Shown: one piece after another, positions 7,311 through 15,559 of the stretch | How the letters are laid out: each line of letters starts with the position of its first letter | Position numbering within the stretch: the first letter of the stretch is position 1 | From: Paenibacillus albiflavus | Lineage (GTDB): Bacteria; Bacillota; Bacilli; Paenibacillales; NBRC-103111 | Length of the DNA stretch: 64,000 bases | Assembly (NCBI RefSeq): GCF_004344915.1 | Contig: NZ_SKFG01000027.1 | Coordinates: 1 to 64,000, forward strand | Direction of reading: 5' to 3' | Translations under genes and position numbers: made by a program | The notes under the pieces: generated by a model | What the model was told of the DNA's origin: nothing | What the model saw: the letters and a program-made list of their open reading frames with translations, nothing else | Databases searched by the model: none

Positions 7311-7622
7311 TTGTCTCAAGATATGTCGTATTGGTTCTGGATTATAGCTGCATTTGTGGTGACGCTTGTCGTAGCCGTTATGGTGATGAAGAAGACGAAG
7401 AAATTTGGTCTGTCTTTTGGACTTTCCACAATTGTAAATCTACTCATAACAGGTGGAGGTACAGCTTCGTTACTGCTCGGAGAAACAGATGATACAACAA
7501 ATTTCAAGCTCGTTGTTTATGCCATTGCTTTCTTTAATTTGGTGATTATCGCTGGATTTGTATTGTTCAGCATGAGAGGCAAGGGCAATGGGCCTGTGCC
7601 TCATAAGGAGTACGAAGATTAG
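7311..7622 (+). CDS. small integral membrane protein, unknown function
   Basis: About 103 residues with three predicted membrane segments: WFWIIAAFVVTLVVAVMVM near the N-terminus, one around STIVNLLITGGGTASLLLG, and VVYAIAFFNLVIIAGFVLF near the end, with a short charged tail. Start placed at TTG 7311 because GGAG lies 9 nt upstream; the TTG at 7305 would leave only 3 nt. I do not recognise a named family. It is 30 bp upstream of the VanZ gene on the same strand and probably cotranscribed. Confidence 0.75.
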   Translation: MSQDMSYWFWIIAAFVVTLVVAVMVMKKTKKFGLSFGLSTIVNLLITGGGTASLLLGETDDTTNFKLVVYAIAFFNLVIIAGFVLFSMRGKGNGPVPHKEYED

Positions 7623-7652
7623 GTTTGAATAGAAAGGACGATCAATTGACAT

Positions 7653-8144
7653 ATGAAGAATCGTCGTTATTGGATATGGCTTGCTTTAACGGTTATATGG
7701 ATGGTCATTATTTTTGTGAAATCAGCAGAACCCTATAGCCAGCAGGATTTACGCCCGCGATTAGCGGAATGGATATCGGAAGAGCAGCTATCAAGCGTGC
7801 TGCCGAATCTCGAGTTCCATTATGACGGAGAACTTATTACGTATCATTTGCCTTATGATATGCTTGAATTTATGATTCGGAAAATGGGGCATATGTTCGA
7901 ATTTGCTTTACTAGCTCAATTAAGCTTACTTACCTTGCGAGCGAAGCATGTGAATAGAGGTGCCGCCATTACCATAGCGGCTTTATTTACTTGCCTGTAT
8001 GCCATTTCAGATGAATGGCATCAGACGTTTATCGTTGGCAGGACGGGACATGCCATTGACGTAGTAGTGGACTCAATCGGAATTCTCCTCGTTGTCATAT
8101 GCTATGTGGCTTATATCGGGCTGAGGAGCAATAAGAAGCGCTAG
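7653..8144 (+). CDS. VanZ family membrane protein
   Basis: A 163-residue membrane protein of the VanZ-like family. It shows the family signature around KMGHMFEFALLAQL in the second membrane segment, then CLYAISDEWHQTFIVGRTGH and a conserved D in AIDVVVDSIG. VanZ proteins are associated with low-level teicoplanin resistance in enterococci, but most Bacillales members have no defined role. Four or so membrane helices are visible (about 7-22, 75-95, 104-120, 134-157). It follows the small membrane protein by 30 bp. Confidence 0.9.
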   Translation: MKNRRYWIWLALTVIWMVIIFVKSAEPYSQQDLRPRLAEWISEEQLSSVLPNLEFHYDGELITYHLPYDMLEFMIRKMGHMFEFALLAQLSLLTLRAKHVNRGAAITIAALFTCLYAISDEWHQTFIVGRTGHAIDVVVDSIGILLVVICYVAYIGLRSNKKR

Positions 8145-8148
8145 CAAT

Positions 8149-8433
8149 CTATTTACTTACCTTGCCTTTTGCGCCACTAGCACTAGTATATGCTTGGAAT
8201 CTGCGTTCATTGCGCTCCCAAGTTTTGTTCGAAAGTATAATACCGATCACACTGAATACGAAGAATCGAACGACCACGTACATCGGCGTAATTTCGTTAT
8301 TAGAAATAAATTCCATGATCGATAATAGAAGTGTGATACACACTCCGATCGTGAGCATTCCAAATGTAACTATGTATTTATTTCTACCTTTATCTCTCGT
8401 TTTAGCCCAGCGTGCGGCTTGTTGTTCATTCAT
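8149..8433 (-). CDS. small two-helix membrane protein, unknown function
   Basis: 94 residues: a basic N-terminus (ARWAKTRDKGRNKY), two membrane helices (about 23-43 and 51-68), then a basic cytoplasmic tail ending in GAKGKVSK. GGAGGGT precedes the ATG at 8433. It converges on the VanZ gene with only 4 bp between the stops. I do not recognise the family. Confidence 0.75.
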   Translation of the reverse strand: MNEQQAARWAKTRDKGRNKYIVTFGMLTIGVCITLLLSIMEFISNNEITPMYVVVRFFVFSVIGIILSNKTWERNERRFQAYTSASGAKGKVSK

Positions 8434-8541
8434 ACAATACCCTCCTAGATAGGTTATAATTTAATTATACATGATTCCTTCACCATGTTTGAAGCCGTAT
8501 ATGAAGAATCAATGAATTGACAAGTAGGAGGAAATAATGAT

Positions 8542-9210
8542 ATGTCCAAAATTTTAGGCTTTGGGCTCTTATGGTATTTATTCGGCAATCCATTCATTGC
8601 ACTGATCGTGCTGCTAGTCATTCTTTATTGGATAGATCGTCAGTTCATTGGGTTGACTCCTAGCATTTTTCGCCCATTCAAGGTCAGTCGAAGTATTGCC
8701 AGATTGCGTAATGAGCTGCGGCTTAATCCTCATAATACTTCCAGTAAACTGGATTTAGCTCGTTTCCTGATCGAGAAGAAGAAGTATCATGAGGCTATAC
8801 AGTGGCTCACTGATGCGAAGCCTCGTATGGAGGATTCTGCTGATCTTCATGCAGAGCTAGGCATATGTTATTTGAAAATAGGCGATATGAAGCAGGGGGA
8901 AGAACTGATCAATCAGGCTTTGCTGCTTAATCCGCGCGTGAAATATGGTGAGCCTTACTTGAGGCTTGCAGAAGCGTATGTCAGCCATAATGAATTAGAT
9001 AAGGCTTTTGCTGTGCTGGAGCAGTTCAGCCAGATTAATTCTTCGTCATGCGAAGCTTATTATCGGTTGGGGATTCTGTATCAGAGCCTGGGCAAACAGG
9101 ATGAGGCGAAGCAAGCCTTCAAGGATACAAGGCAGATTTATTCCAGCTTGCCGAAATATTCTCGCAAACAACAGCGCAAGTGGGCGATTCTCTCTAGCTT
9201 CAAGGGTTAA
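8542..9210 (+). CDS. membrane-anchored TPR protein
   Basis: 222 residues. One N-terminal membrane helix (about 7-31, WYLFGNPFIALIVLLVILYW) is followed by tandem tetratricopeptide repeats from about 60 to 200, for example AELGICYLKIGDMKQGEELI and YYRLGILYQSLGKQDEAKQA. TPR arrays hold protein partners; no partner can be inferred. AGGAGG lies upstream of the ATG at 8542. The C-terminus is basic (SRKQQRKWAILSSFKG). Confidence 0.85.
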   Translation: MSKILGFGLLWYLFGNPFIALIVLLVILYWIDRQFIGLTPSIFRPFKVSRSIARLRNELRLNPHNTSSKLDLARFLIEKKKYHEAIQWLTDAKPRMEDSADLHAELGICYLKIGDMKQGEELINQALLLNPRVKYGEPYLRLAEAYVSHNELDKAFAVLEQFSQINSSSCEAYYRLGILYQSLGKQDEAKQAFKDTRQIYSSLPKYSRKQQRKWAILSSFKG

Positions 9211-9332
9211 TTTAGGAACGATTCATGAACAAGCCCAGTTGAGGCTTGACGCTGGATGTTCGCACGGTCTACACTGAGGAGTAGATTGTGAGAATCGGCT
9301 GTATTTGTAGAATTGTATGAAAATGTGGGTGA

Positions 9333-9467
9333 ATGAATGTGGGTGCCAATCAGGGATTAAGCTTGGAATATGTGATGCAAGCGGTACTTTTGATTTTTAT
9401 CGTCATCGTATTTTTTGGAGGCATGATTATTTGGACCAAAATCCGCAAAAAAAGGAGACAAAAATAA
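9333..9467 (+). CDS. 44-residue single-pass membrane protein
   Basis: A short open frame reading MNVGANQGLSLEYVMQ, then a hydrophobic helix VLLIFIVIVFFGGMIIW, then a strongly basic tail TKIRKKRRQK. This is a classic small bitopic membrane protein. ATG 9333 is the first start after an in-frame stop; the SD (GGGTGA) is weak and close. It ends 3 nt before the ATG of the DUF86 gene, and its last codons contain AAGGAG that can serve that gene, so the two are probably translationally coupled. Confidence 0.6.
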   Translation: MNVGANQGLSLEYVMQAVLLIFIVIVFFGGMIIWTKIRKKRRQK

Positions 9468-9470
9468 CTC

Positions 9471-9902
9471 ATGTACTATGTGAACGAGCAACAAATAGAA
9501 TCAAGACTAGCTTTTATTCCATCAGTGATCGAAGCCTGTTCGGCACTTCAGAGTTCTTGGGTTAATCATCAAATTACACATCAGTTTGCGCAAGAACGTG
9601 CGCTTCAATTAGCGATTGAGATCGTAACAGACGTTGGCAGCTTGATGATTGATGGCTTCATTATGCGTGATGCGTCATCGTATGAGGATATTATTGAAAT
9701 TTTGCAAGGGGAAAAGGTGTTTGGCGAAGAAGTCGCTGCAACTTTAATGCAGTTAGTTCAGCTTAGAAAACCGCTTGTACAGGATTACGCTTCTTGGCAT
9801 CGGGGAGATTATCATCCACTTATGCTAGCGCTTCCTGACTTGTTAAAGCGGTTTGATCAAGATGTAAGAGCTTTTATTGCGAAGGAATTAGGCACTGTCT
9901 AA
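9471..9902 (+). CDS. DUF86 / HepT-like protein (YutE-like)
   Basis: 143 residues, all-helical, of the DUF86 family that includes HepT toxins of the HepT-MntA system. The segment DVGSLMIDGFIMRDASSYED is typical of the Bacillus YutE branch. HepT RNases carry an R-x(4-6)-H-x-Y motif; here the equivalent reads RKPLVQDY, with Q where the His should be, so RNase activity is doubtful. No MntA nucleotidyltransferase gene is adjacent. It overlaps functionally with the small membrane protein upstream (3 nt apart). A terminator follows. Confidence 0.85.
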   Translation: MYYVNEQQIESRLAFIPSVIEACSALQSSWVNHQITHQFAQERALQLAIEIVTDVGSLMIDGFIMRDASSYEDIIEILQGEKVFGEEVAATLMQLVQLRKPLVQDYASWHRGDYHPLMLALPDLLKRFDQDVRAFIAKELGTV

Positions 9903-9910
9903 AATATAGC

Positions 9911-9979
9911 AAACACACCAAGAGGAACTGCTTCCAATCCTGATCCGGATCATGAAGCTGGTTCCTCTTTGTTGTGTTT
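9911..9979. terminator. bidirectional terminator between converging genes
   Basis: A long stem, AAACACA-c-CAAGAGGAAC paired with GTTCCTCTTTG-TTGTGTTT, with a further CTTC/GAAG pair. T-rich ends on both strands serve the DUF86 gene and eda. Confidence 0.8.
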
Positions 9980-9988
9980 ACATTCTAT

Positions 9989-10645
9989 TTAAGCTCGGCT
10001 ATGTGCCAAGTGCTCTTGTATGATGGATGTCAATCGTTTGGCTGTATGGGTTATTGAATCGTAATTACCTTGCTCAATTGCTTCGCGATTGAACAGTACA
10101 CCGCCAATTCCGAAGCCATAGCTGCCTGCTTGCAAGAATTCCATTAGCGTTTCTTCACGGACGCCGCCTACAGCGAGGAATGGAATATGGGAAAGTGGGC
10201 CTCTAAGCTCCTTGATGTAGCCTGATCCAAGAACAGAAGTTGGAAAAACTTTGATCGCTGTAGCGCCTGCGCTCCATGCTCGTACAACCTCAGTCGGTGT
10301 CATTGCCCCAGGATAGATCGGAATATTACGAGCTGCAGAATAGCGGATAACTTCTTCGTCTACATTCGGTGTTACGATGAAGGAGGCTCCTGCTTCAACT
10401 GCTTTATGAGCATCGTTCATATTCAGTACGGTTCCTGCACCAATAAACATGCGGTCTCCCACTGCTTCCTGTAATTCATAGATCATTGCAGGCGCTCCAG
10501 GCGTATTCAGAGTGACTTCCATAACCGAAATCCCACCTGCATAAAGCGCCTCTGCAACAGATACGATGTGCTTATGTTCAATTCCGCGAACAATAGCAAT
10601 CACACGAGTTTGTTCCATTAGAGATAATCCACGCTCTGTAATCAT
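9989..10645 (-). CDS. eda: 2-keto-3-deoxy-6-phosphogluconate (KDPG) aldolase
   Basis: Class I aldolase that splits KDPG to pyruvate and glyceraldehyde-3-phosphate, the last step of the Entner-Doudoroff or uronate route; the family also accepts 4-hydroxy-2-oxoglutarate. 218 residues, the normal length for a TIM-barrel KDPG aldolase. Glu43 in VMEVTLNTP and the Schiff-base Lys132 in ATAIKVFP are in place, and GAGTV and VGGV segments fit the phosphate site. AAAGGAAC precedes the ATG. No KDG kinase or dehydratase gene is adjacent in this window, so the upstream pathway is unknown. Confidence 0.93.
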   Translation of the reverse strand: MITERGLSLMEQTRVIAIVRGIEHKHIVSVAEALYAGGISVMEVTLNTPGAPAMIYELQEAVGDRMFIGAGTVLNMNDAHKAVEAGASFIVTPNVDEEVIRYSAARNIPIYPGAMTPTEVVRAWSAGATAIKVFPTSVLGSGYIKELRGPLSHIPFLAVGGVREETLMEFLQAGSYGFGIGGVLFNREAIEQGNYDSITHTAKRLTSIIQEHLAHSRA

Positions 10646-10810
10646 GATGTATGTTCCTTTCTATAATTGGCATTAATTTAATTATGTGCTTATTCCTAGC
10701 AAAAGTCTAGTCGCGGGGTTGAACGCGCCAAAGTGGACAAGTTACACAGGTGGTCATACAATAAAAGAGTAATATATTCATGGCAAGAGAGATGAAAGGA
10801 TGAATTCCAT

Positions 10811-11887
10811 ATGGAAGAGAATCAAACAGTGAAACCAATTAAATTGACATCCCTCACTAGCAAAGGCGGTTGTGGTTGCAAGATTGGTCCTGGTGAATTG
10901 ATGGGTGTTCTTCGTGCGTTGCCACAAGCTGAACCGAATCCCAATTTATTAGTTGGAATAGATACAAGTGATGATGCAGGTGTATATAAACTGACAGACG
11001 ATTTAGCACTCGTACAAACGGTGGATTTCTTCACGCCGATCCTAGATGATCCTTATTCATTTGGACAAGTGGCTGCTGCGAATGCTTTAAGTGATGTGTA
11101 TGCGATGGGCGGCAAACCGCTTACCGTTCTTAATATTGTAGCTTTTCCTATCAAAAAGCTGGATAAATCGATCCTTGCCGCTATCCTGAGTGGTGCAGCG
11201 GACAAGGTGCGCGAGGCAGGAGCGACACTTGTCGGAGGTCATTCCATCGATGATCCTGAACCGAAATTCGGGTTGGCTGTAACTGGCGTTGTGCATCCAG
11301 ACAAGGTGCGTGCGAATGCGAACGCAAAGCCAGGAGATAAGCTGATCCTGACGAAGCCGATCGGCGTAGGTATTCTTACAACTTCGATCAAGAAGGATCT
11401 CCTTAGCGAAGAAGAGATTGCGCGAGTCACGAATGTGATGAGCACGCTCAATAAAACAGCTGCCGAAGTAATGGCGGACTTCGATGTGCATGCATGCACG
11501 GATATCACGGGCTTCGGCCTAATGGGACACACCGCTGAAATGGCCAAGGGCAGCGGTGTCGGCATTCACGTTAGCGCGGATCAAGTGCCCGTACTGCCTC
11601 GCGTCCGCGAACTAGCGGAAGCGGGCAATGTACCAGGGGGCACTAAGAATAATTACGCGCATGTAGCGGACTCCGTCACCTTCGCACCATCCATTGACGA
11701 GATCGGTCAATGGATTCTGTGCGATGCGGTGACGAGCGGCGGGCTGCTGATGTCTGCAGCAGCCGATTGTGCAGACGCGCTGCTTGCTGCGCTGCAAGCA
11801 GCAGGTGTGGATGCGAGAATGATTGGCGAGGTTATTGCTGACCATCCAGGGCAAATTCGCGTAGAAGGCGAGCTTAAGACTAGCTAA
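10811..11887 (+). CDS. selD: selenide, water dikinase
   Basis: Makes selenophosphate from selenide and ATP, the selenium donor for 2-selenouridine and selenocysteine. 358 residues. The N-terminal active-site loop is GGCGCKIGPGEL with Cys21 (the position that is Sec in some species) and Cys23. Further motifs include DDAGVY, TVDFFTPI, ANALSDVYAMGG and VGGHSIDDPEPKFGL, all typical of the ATP-binding PurM-like fold. GAAAGGATG lies upstream of the ATG. mnmH starts 14 bp after the stop, so the pair forms an operon. The second half is GC-richer than its surroundings. Confidence 0.96.
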   Translation: MEENQTVKPIKLTSLTSKGGCGCKIGPGELMGVLRALPQAEPNPNLLVGIDTSDDAGVYKLTDDLALVQTVDFFTPILDDPYSFGQVAAANALSDVYAMGGKPLTVLNIVAFPIKKLDKSILAAILSGAADKVREAGATLVGGHSIDDPEPKFGLAVTGVVHPDKVRANANAKPGDKLILTKPIGVGILTTSIKKDLLSEEEIARVTNVMSTLNKTAAEVMADFDVHACTDITGFGLMGHTAEMAKGSGVGIHVSADQVPVLPRVRELAEAGNVPGGTKNNYAHVADSVTFAPSIDEIGQWILCDAVTSGGLLMSAAADCADALLAALQAAGVDARMIGEVIADHPGQIRVEGELKTS

Positions 11888-11901
11888 GAGGTGGCTTACG
11901 G

Positions 11902-12933
11902 ATGTATCAGGATATAACACTCGAACAATTATTTGAAATGCAGAAGGCAGGCAATCTTCAATTGATTGACGTTCGCTCACCTGGTGAATGGGAAGAATTA
12001 ACAATTCCAGGTGCGATCAACATTCCTTTTTTCGATAATGAGGAACGTAAAGAAATTGGTACGCTTTTTAAGCAAGTTTCAGTTGAGAAGGCGAAGGAGC
12101 GCGGACTTGAAATAATGTCTGCCAAGCTGCCTGCTTTTGTGAAGCAGTTCGCAGCGATTCCGGGACGCAAGGTTGTGTTTTGCTGGAGAGGCGGCATGCG
12201 CAGTAAGACGACGGCAACTGTGTTATCTCTAATGGACATTCATGTATCACGTCTAACAGGTGGCATTCGTTCGTATCGCCAGTGGGTCGTCTCTACACTT
12301 GAGCATTATCAATTTACGCCAAAGTGCATTGTCCTAAGCGGTAATACAGGTACAGGCAAAACAAAGATTTTGCATCAACTAGCAGAAGAGGGCTATCCGG
12401 TAATCGATCTTGAGCATCTGGCTGGACATCGTGGCTCCATATTTGGAGGCATTGGATTAAAGGCCAATAATCAGAAGGTATTTGAGGCGCTATTGCTGAA
12501 AGAGCTGCTTAAATATAAAGATTCTCCGTATGTCATTGTTGAAGCCGAGAGCAAGCGGATTGGCAAAGCAGTGCTTCCTCAGTTTCTGGTCGAAGCGAAG
12601 GAGAAAGGATTGCAGATTCAAATTGAACTGCCCGTTCAAGAGCGCGTTCAGAATATCATGGAGGATTATCAGCCTCATTTGCATAAAGAAGCGAGCATAG
12701 AAGCTTTCCGTTTTATTCAAAAACGAATTCATACACCGATCGCGTTTCAAATCGAGCAAGCGCTTGTTCAGGATCGGTTCGAAGAGGCGATTGAGCATCT
12801 GCTGCAATATTATTACGATTCGCGTTATGAATACGCAGGGAAGCAATATGAATTGCCCCCTGTCGTATGCGAAGCTCGCAATATGACTGAAGCGGTTGAA
12901 CAGATTAAGGTGGAATTAGCAAAGTTAATGTAA
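11902..12933 (+). CDS. mnmH: tRNA 2-selenouridine synthase
   Basis: Replaces sulfur by selenium at wobble 2-thiouridine of tRNA (Lys, Glu, Gln) using selenophosphate, via a geranylated intermediate. 343 residues. The N-terminal rhodanese domain (1-130) carries the catalytic Cys94 in VFCWRGGMRS. The C-terminal P-loop domain has SGNTGTGKT at 146-154. It follows selD in an operon, which explains selD even without selenoprotein genes. A strong terminator follows. The SD (AGAGGTG) lies within the 14-bp gap. Confidence 0.95.
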   Translation: MYQDITLEQLFEMQKAGNLQLIDVRSPGEWEELTIPGAINIPFFDNEERKEIGTLFKQVSVEKAKERGLEIMSAKLPAFVKQFAAIPGRKVVFCWRGGMRSKTTATVLSLMDIHVSRLTGGIRSYRQWVVSTLEHYQFTPKCIVLSGNTGTGKTKILHQLAEEGYPVIDLEHLAGHRGSIFGGIGLKANNQKVFEALLLKELLKYKDSPYVIVEAESKRIGKAVLPQFLVEAKEKGLQIQIELPVQERVQNIMEDYQPHLHKEASIEAFRFIQKRIHTPIAFQIEQALVQDRFEEAIEHLLQYYYDSRYEYAGKQYELPPVVCEARNMTEAVEQIKVELAKLM

Positions 12934-12939
12934 TGGAAT

Positions 12940-12982
12940 AAAACACTTGGATTGATTCGTGAGACAATCCAAGTGTTTTTTT
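12940..12982 (+). terminator. terminator of the selD-mnmH operon
   Basis: AAAACACTTGGATTG pairs with CAATCCAAGTGTTTT across a 10-nt loop, followed by a T run. Confidence 0.85.
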
Positions 12983-13114
12983 ATTGAATTTTAGTGTCAA
13001 AAAGCGGCTATCGTTCTTATACTGTAGTATCTTCTAGGCGAATACCTAGTTCATGCTAATCGGTAAGCAAGGGGATCGATGGGGGATAGGCTGACTTTAG
13101 GAGGTGAATTGTCA

Positions 13115-13627
13115 ATGAATTGGTATGAGATAAGCGCGGTTGTTGCAGCAGGAGCGTTTGTTGTGCTTGTGGTTTATTTGATCTGGACGCTGCACATCGC
13201 TAAGGCACTTATGCAGAAGATCGATGTATCGCTTGCACATATGACGCAAACGGTTGATGAGACCGCTAGACTATCTAGACAGCTGATGCGAGCGATGCGA
13301 GGAATGATCGATGATGTGCATGCGAGGTCACGTGAATTGCAAGGTGTTTATCAATCCGTTCTAGGTCTTGGCAAATCGTTGCAATCGCTAGGGGAGAAGC
13401 TGAAGCGAATGAATGAATTTCTTGCCAAATATGTAGGCACTAAGTCATCCGATGAGCCACCTAATCAGAAGCAAGCCTCCAAGGGGGAGACGCATCCACC
13501 TCGCAAAGATCCACTTGGCATATCAGATTGGCTGCAGGCAGGATATGAATGTATGCACACAATGCAGGAGCTGTATCGTAAGCAAGTGAGCCAGTGCGAG
13601 CAGGTTGAACGAAATAAGAAGGAGTGA
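13115..13627 (+). CDS. DUF948 family membrane-anchored protein
   Basis: 170 residues. An N-terminal membrane helix (about 6-28, ISAVVAAGAFVVLVVYLIW) is followed by a long helical, probably coiled-coil segment (about 35-115) and a polar tail. DUF948 proteins of Bacillales often precede a YtxH gene and are linked to general stress in Bacillus. Start at ATG 13115 with AGGAGG 10 nt upstream; a frame to 13079 lacks an SD. The YtxH gene begins 6 bp after its stop, so the two form an operon. Confidence 0.85.
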   Translation: MNWYEISAVVAAGAFVVLVVYLIWTLHIAKALMQKIDVSLAHMTQTVDETARLSRQLMRAMRGMIDDVHARSRELQGVYQSVLGLGKSLQSLGEKLKRMNEFLAKYVGTKSSDEPPNQKQASKGETHPPRKDPLGISDWLQAGYECMHTMQELYRKQVSQCEQVERNKKE

Positions 13628-13633
13628 AGTTGA

Positions 13634-13978
13634 ATGAATAAGCAAACTGCAAAAACTTTTATGATTGGATCTGTGGTAGGAGGGGTGATTGGTGCGGTAA
13701 CTGCTTTACTGTTTGCACCTAAGCCTGGTCGTGAGCTAAGAGCTGATATTGCAGAAGGATATCATACTGTTAGTGAGAAGACGCAAGAGATCGCCAAAAG
13801 TATTGGCAGCCATACATCCGAATTTATTAGCAGAGCCAAGGAGGCAGCTGCACAAGCAGTGGGGAATGCTCGTTCCTTGAACCAAGAGGAAGAAGATGTT
13901 GAAGATCAAATTGCCGTAATTGCTTCTGCAGATGAATTTGAAGAAGAGGAAGAAGAACTCGTACTTACGCTTAAATAA
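13634..13978 (+). CDS. YtxH domain protein
   Basis: 114 residues. Glycine-rich membrane helix (about 9-28, MIGSVVGGVIGAVTALLFAP), then the family signature KPGRELR, a helical region, and an unusually acidic tail rich in E and D ending LVLTLK. YtxH proteins are small stress-related membrane proteins of unknown mechanism. It forms an operon with the DUF948 gene; a hairpin follows the stop at 14008. Confidence 0.88.
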   Translation: MNKQTAKTFMIGSVVGGVIGAVTALLFAPKPGRELRADIAEGYHTVSEKTQEIAKSIGSHTSEFISRAKEAAAQAVGNARSLNQEEEDVEDQIAVIASADEFEEEEEELVLTLK

Positions 13979-14007
13979 TTGTATAATAAGAAAGCATAGA
14001 TTCCAGA

Positions 14008-14034
14008 CTGCCACATGATATAAGCATGTGGCAG
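14008..14034 (+). terminator. hairpin after ytxH-like gene
   Basis: CTGCCACATG-atataag-CATGTGGCAG is a perfect 10-bp stem. The following sequence has only a short T tract, so it may be a leaky terminator reading into the disulfide oxidoreductase gene. Confidence 0.6.
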
Positions 14035-14076
14035 TGTGGTTTTGGTATGTATTGCATGATAGAAGGGATGTTTGAA

Positions 14077-14511
14077 GTGAATAGAGGCTTTAGGTCATTT
14101 ATTTTAAGCAATGGCATGTTGATGTCATGGATAGTCGCGCTAGTCGCAATGCTAGGCAGTTTATATTTTTCTGAAGTCCTGTTGTACGAGCCATGCAAAT
14201 TATGCTGGTATCAACGCATTCTGATGTATCCGCTTGTGCTCATTCTGACCGTTTCCATTCTACGTAAAGACAATACGCAATACCATTACATACTACCGTT
14301 CTCATTAATTGGATTCTGCGTATCCAGTTATCATTATCTTTTGCAGAAAACGGATTTGTTCAAGTCATTTAGCAGCAGCTGCGGTATTGTTGCTTGTGAT
14401 TCAGATTATATTAACTGGCTAGGATTTATTACAATTCCATTGCTTGCATGGACAGCTTTCCTATTAATCACGATTATCCAAATTATGGTATGGAGAGCGG
14501 ATCGCAAGTAA
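14077..14511 (+). CDS. bdbC: DsbB-like disulfide oxidoreductase (BdbC)
   Basis: Four-helix membrane protein that reoxidises a thiol-disulfide partner using quinone. About 144 residues, matching BdbC. The first catalytic pair is EPCKLCWYQR after the first helix. The second pair is in SSCGIVACDSDYINW after the third helix. Start set at GTG 14077 because AGAAGGG lies 9 nt upstream; an ATG at 14068 abuts that SD. No BdbD-type thioredoxin gene is adjacent; the nearest thioredoxin-fold gene is at 56549. Confidence 0.9.
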   Translation: MNRGFRSFILSNGMLMSWIVALVAMLGSLYFSEVLLYEPCKLCWYQRILMYPLVLILTVSILRKDNTQYHYILPFSLIGFCVSSYHYLLQKTDLFKSFSSSCGIVACDSDYINWLGFITIPLLAWTAFLLITIIQIMVWRADRK

Positions 14512-14514
14512 GGA

Positions 14515-14544
14515 TTGTCTTACCTGTAGTAGATTTGTTATGAT
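14515..14544 (+). promoter_or_regulatory. candidate sigma-A promoter for murI
   Basis: TTGTCT, 18-bp spacer, TATGAT; 119 bp before the glutamate racemase start. Confidence 0.4.
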
Positions 14545-14662
14545 TGGTACGTTTTGAACAAACTTATCATATTCTAACGTGCAAGAAGAAACGTCCCTTC
14601 ATTGGTTATTTATGTGGCACGTTTCGAATGTTCAGATTTCAAAGTAAAGGAAGCGTGTTTTA

Positions 14663-15478
14663 GTGCAGCAAGCAATAGCTATTCTTGACTCGGGTGTTGG
14701 AGGATTAACGGTTGTAAAAGAAGTAATGCGTCAGCTTCCTCAAGAGAAAATTATATACTTTGGTGATACAGCAAGAGCACCCTATGGACCAAGAAACGCT
14801 GAAGAAGTGAAGTTGTTTACGACTCAGATCGTTGAGTACTTGATACATTTTAATCCTAAGATGATTGTTATTGCGTGTAATACGGCAACGGCTGTAGCTT
14901 TGGAACATATTCGTACGCTTGTATCAGTCCCAGTCATCGGTGTGATTACACCAGGCGCAAGAGCTGCGATTAAGACAACTCGTAGTGGCAAGGTTGGGGT
15001 TATAGGTACAGAAGGAACGATTCGTAGTGGAGCTTATGAGAAAGCGCTCAGAATGATATCTCCGCAATTGGAGATTGAATCACTAGCATGTCCGGATCTT
15101 GTAACTATTGTGGAAAATGGGATTTTCTCAGGGGATCGCGCCCATAACATCGTAGAGCGGTCACTTCAGCCTTTGGTAGATTGTCCGATTGATTGCTTGA
15201 TTCTCGGTTGTACGCATTATCCTTTTCTTATAGATGAGATTTCAGATGTGATGGGTCCTAATGTCGCCCTTATATCTTCTGCAGAGGAAACTGCACGAGA
15301 AATCTCTACCGTACTGTACCATAATAATGCGTTGGCATCATCGAATTCGGAACCTGTGCATCATTTTTTCTGTTCAGGTGAACCCGTTATTTTTAAAAAG
15401 ATTACGGAAGCATGGTTGAAGGATCACATTTATGGTAAGCCAGTTGTGTGGCAAGTACCGAAGTTTGGTGAAAATTAA
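14663..15478 (+). CDS. murI: glutamate racemase
   Basis: Cofactor-independent racemase that makes D-glutamate for peptidoglycan. 271 residues. The N-terminal signature is AILDSGVGGLTVVKEV, then YFGDTARAPYG. The two catalytic cysteines are in VIACNTATA and LGCTHYP. Start is GTG 14663, with AAAGGAAG 9 nt upstream. It stands alone between two terminators. RacE is the equivalent name in Bacillus. Confidence 0.96.
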   Translation: MQQAIAILDSGVGGLTVVKEVMRQLPQEKIIYFGDTARAPYGPRNAEEVKLFTTQIVEYLIHFNPKMIVIACNTATAVALEHIRTLVSVPVIGVITPGARAAIKTTRSGKVGVIGTEGTIRSGAYEKALRMISPQLEIESLACPDLVTIVENGIFSGDRAHNIVERSLQPLVDCPIDCLILGCTHYPFLIDEISDVMGPNVALISSAEETAREISTVLYHNNALASSNSEPVHHFFCSGEPVIFKKITEAWLKDHIYGKPVVWQVPKFGEN

Positions 15479-15495
15479 GTTGTTACAAGAATAAA

Positions 15496-15525
15496 CAAAA
15501 ACCAGATCGTAATGATCTGGTTTTT
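15496..15525. terminator. terminator after murI
   Basis: AAAAACCAGATC-gtaat-GATCTGGTTTTT; symmetrical, so it can also serve the converging universal stress gene. Confidence 0.85.
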
Positions 15526-15559
15526 GGCATATAGTGATAGTGATACATTCATAACACAA

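Noticed and set aside
10811-11887. Selenocysteine (in-frame TGA) in SelD
   Set aside because: The active-site position is Cys (GGCGCK); no in-frame TGA occurs.
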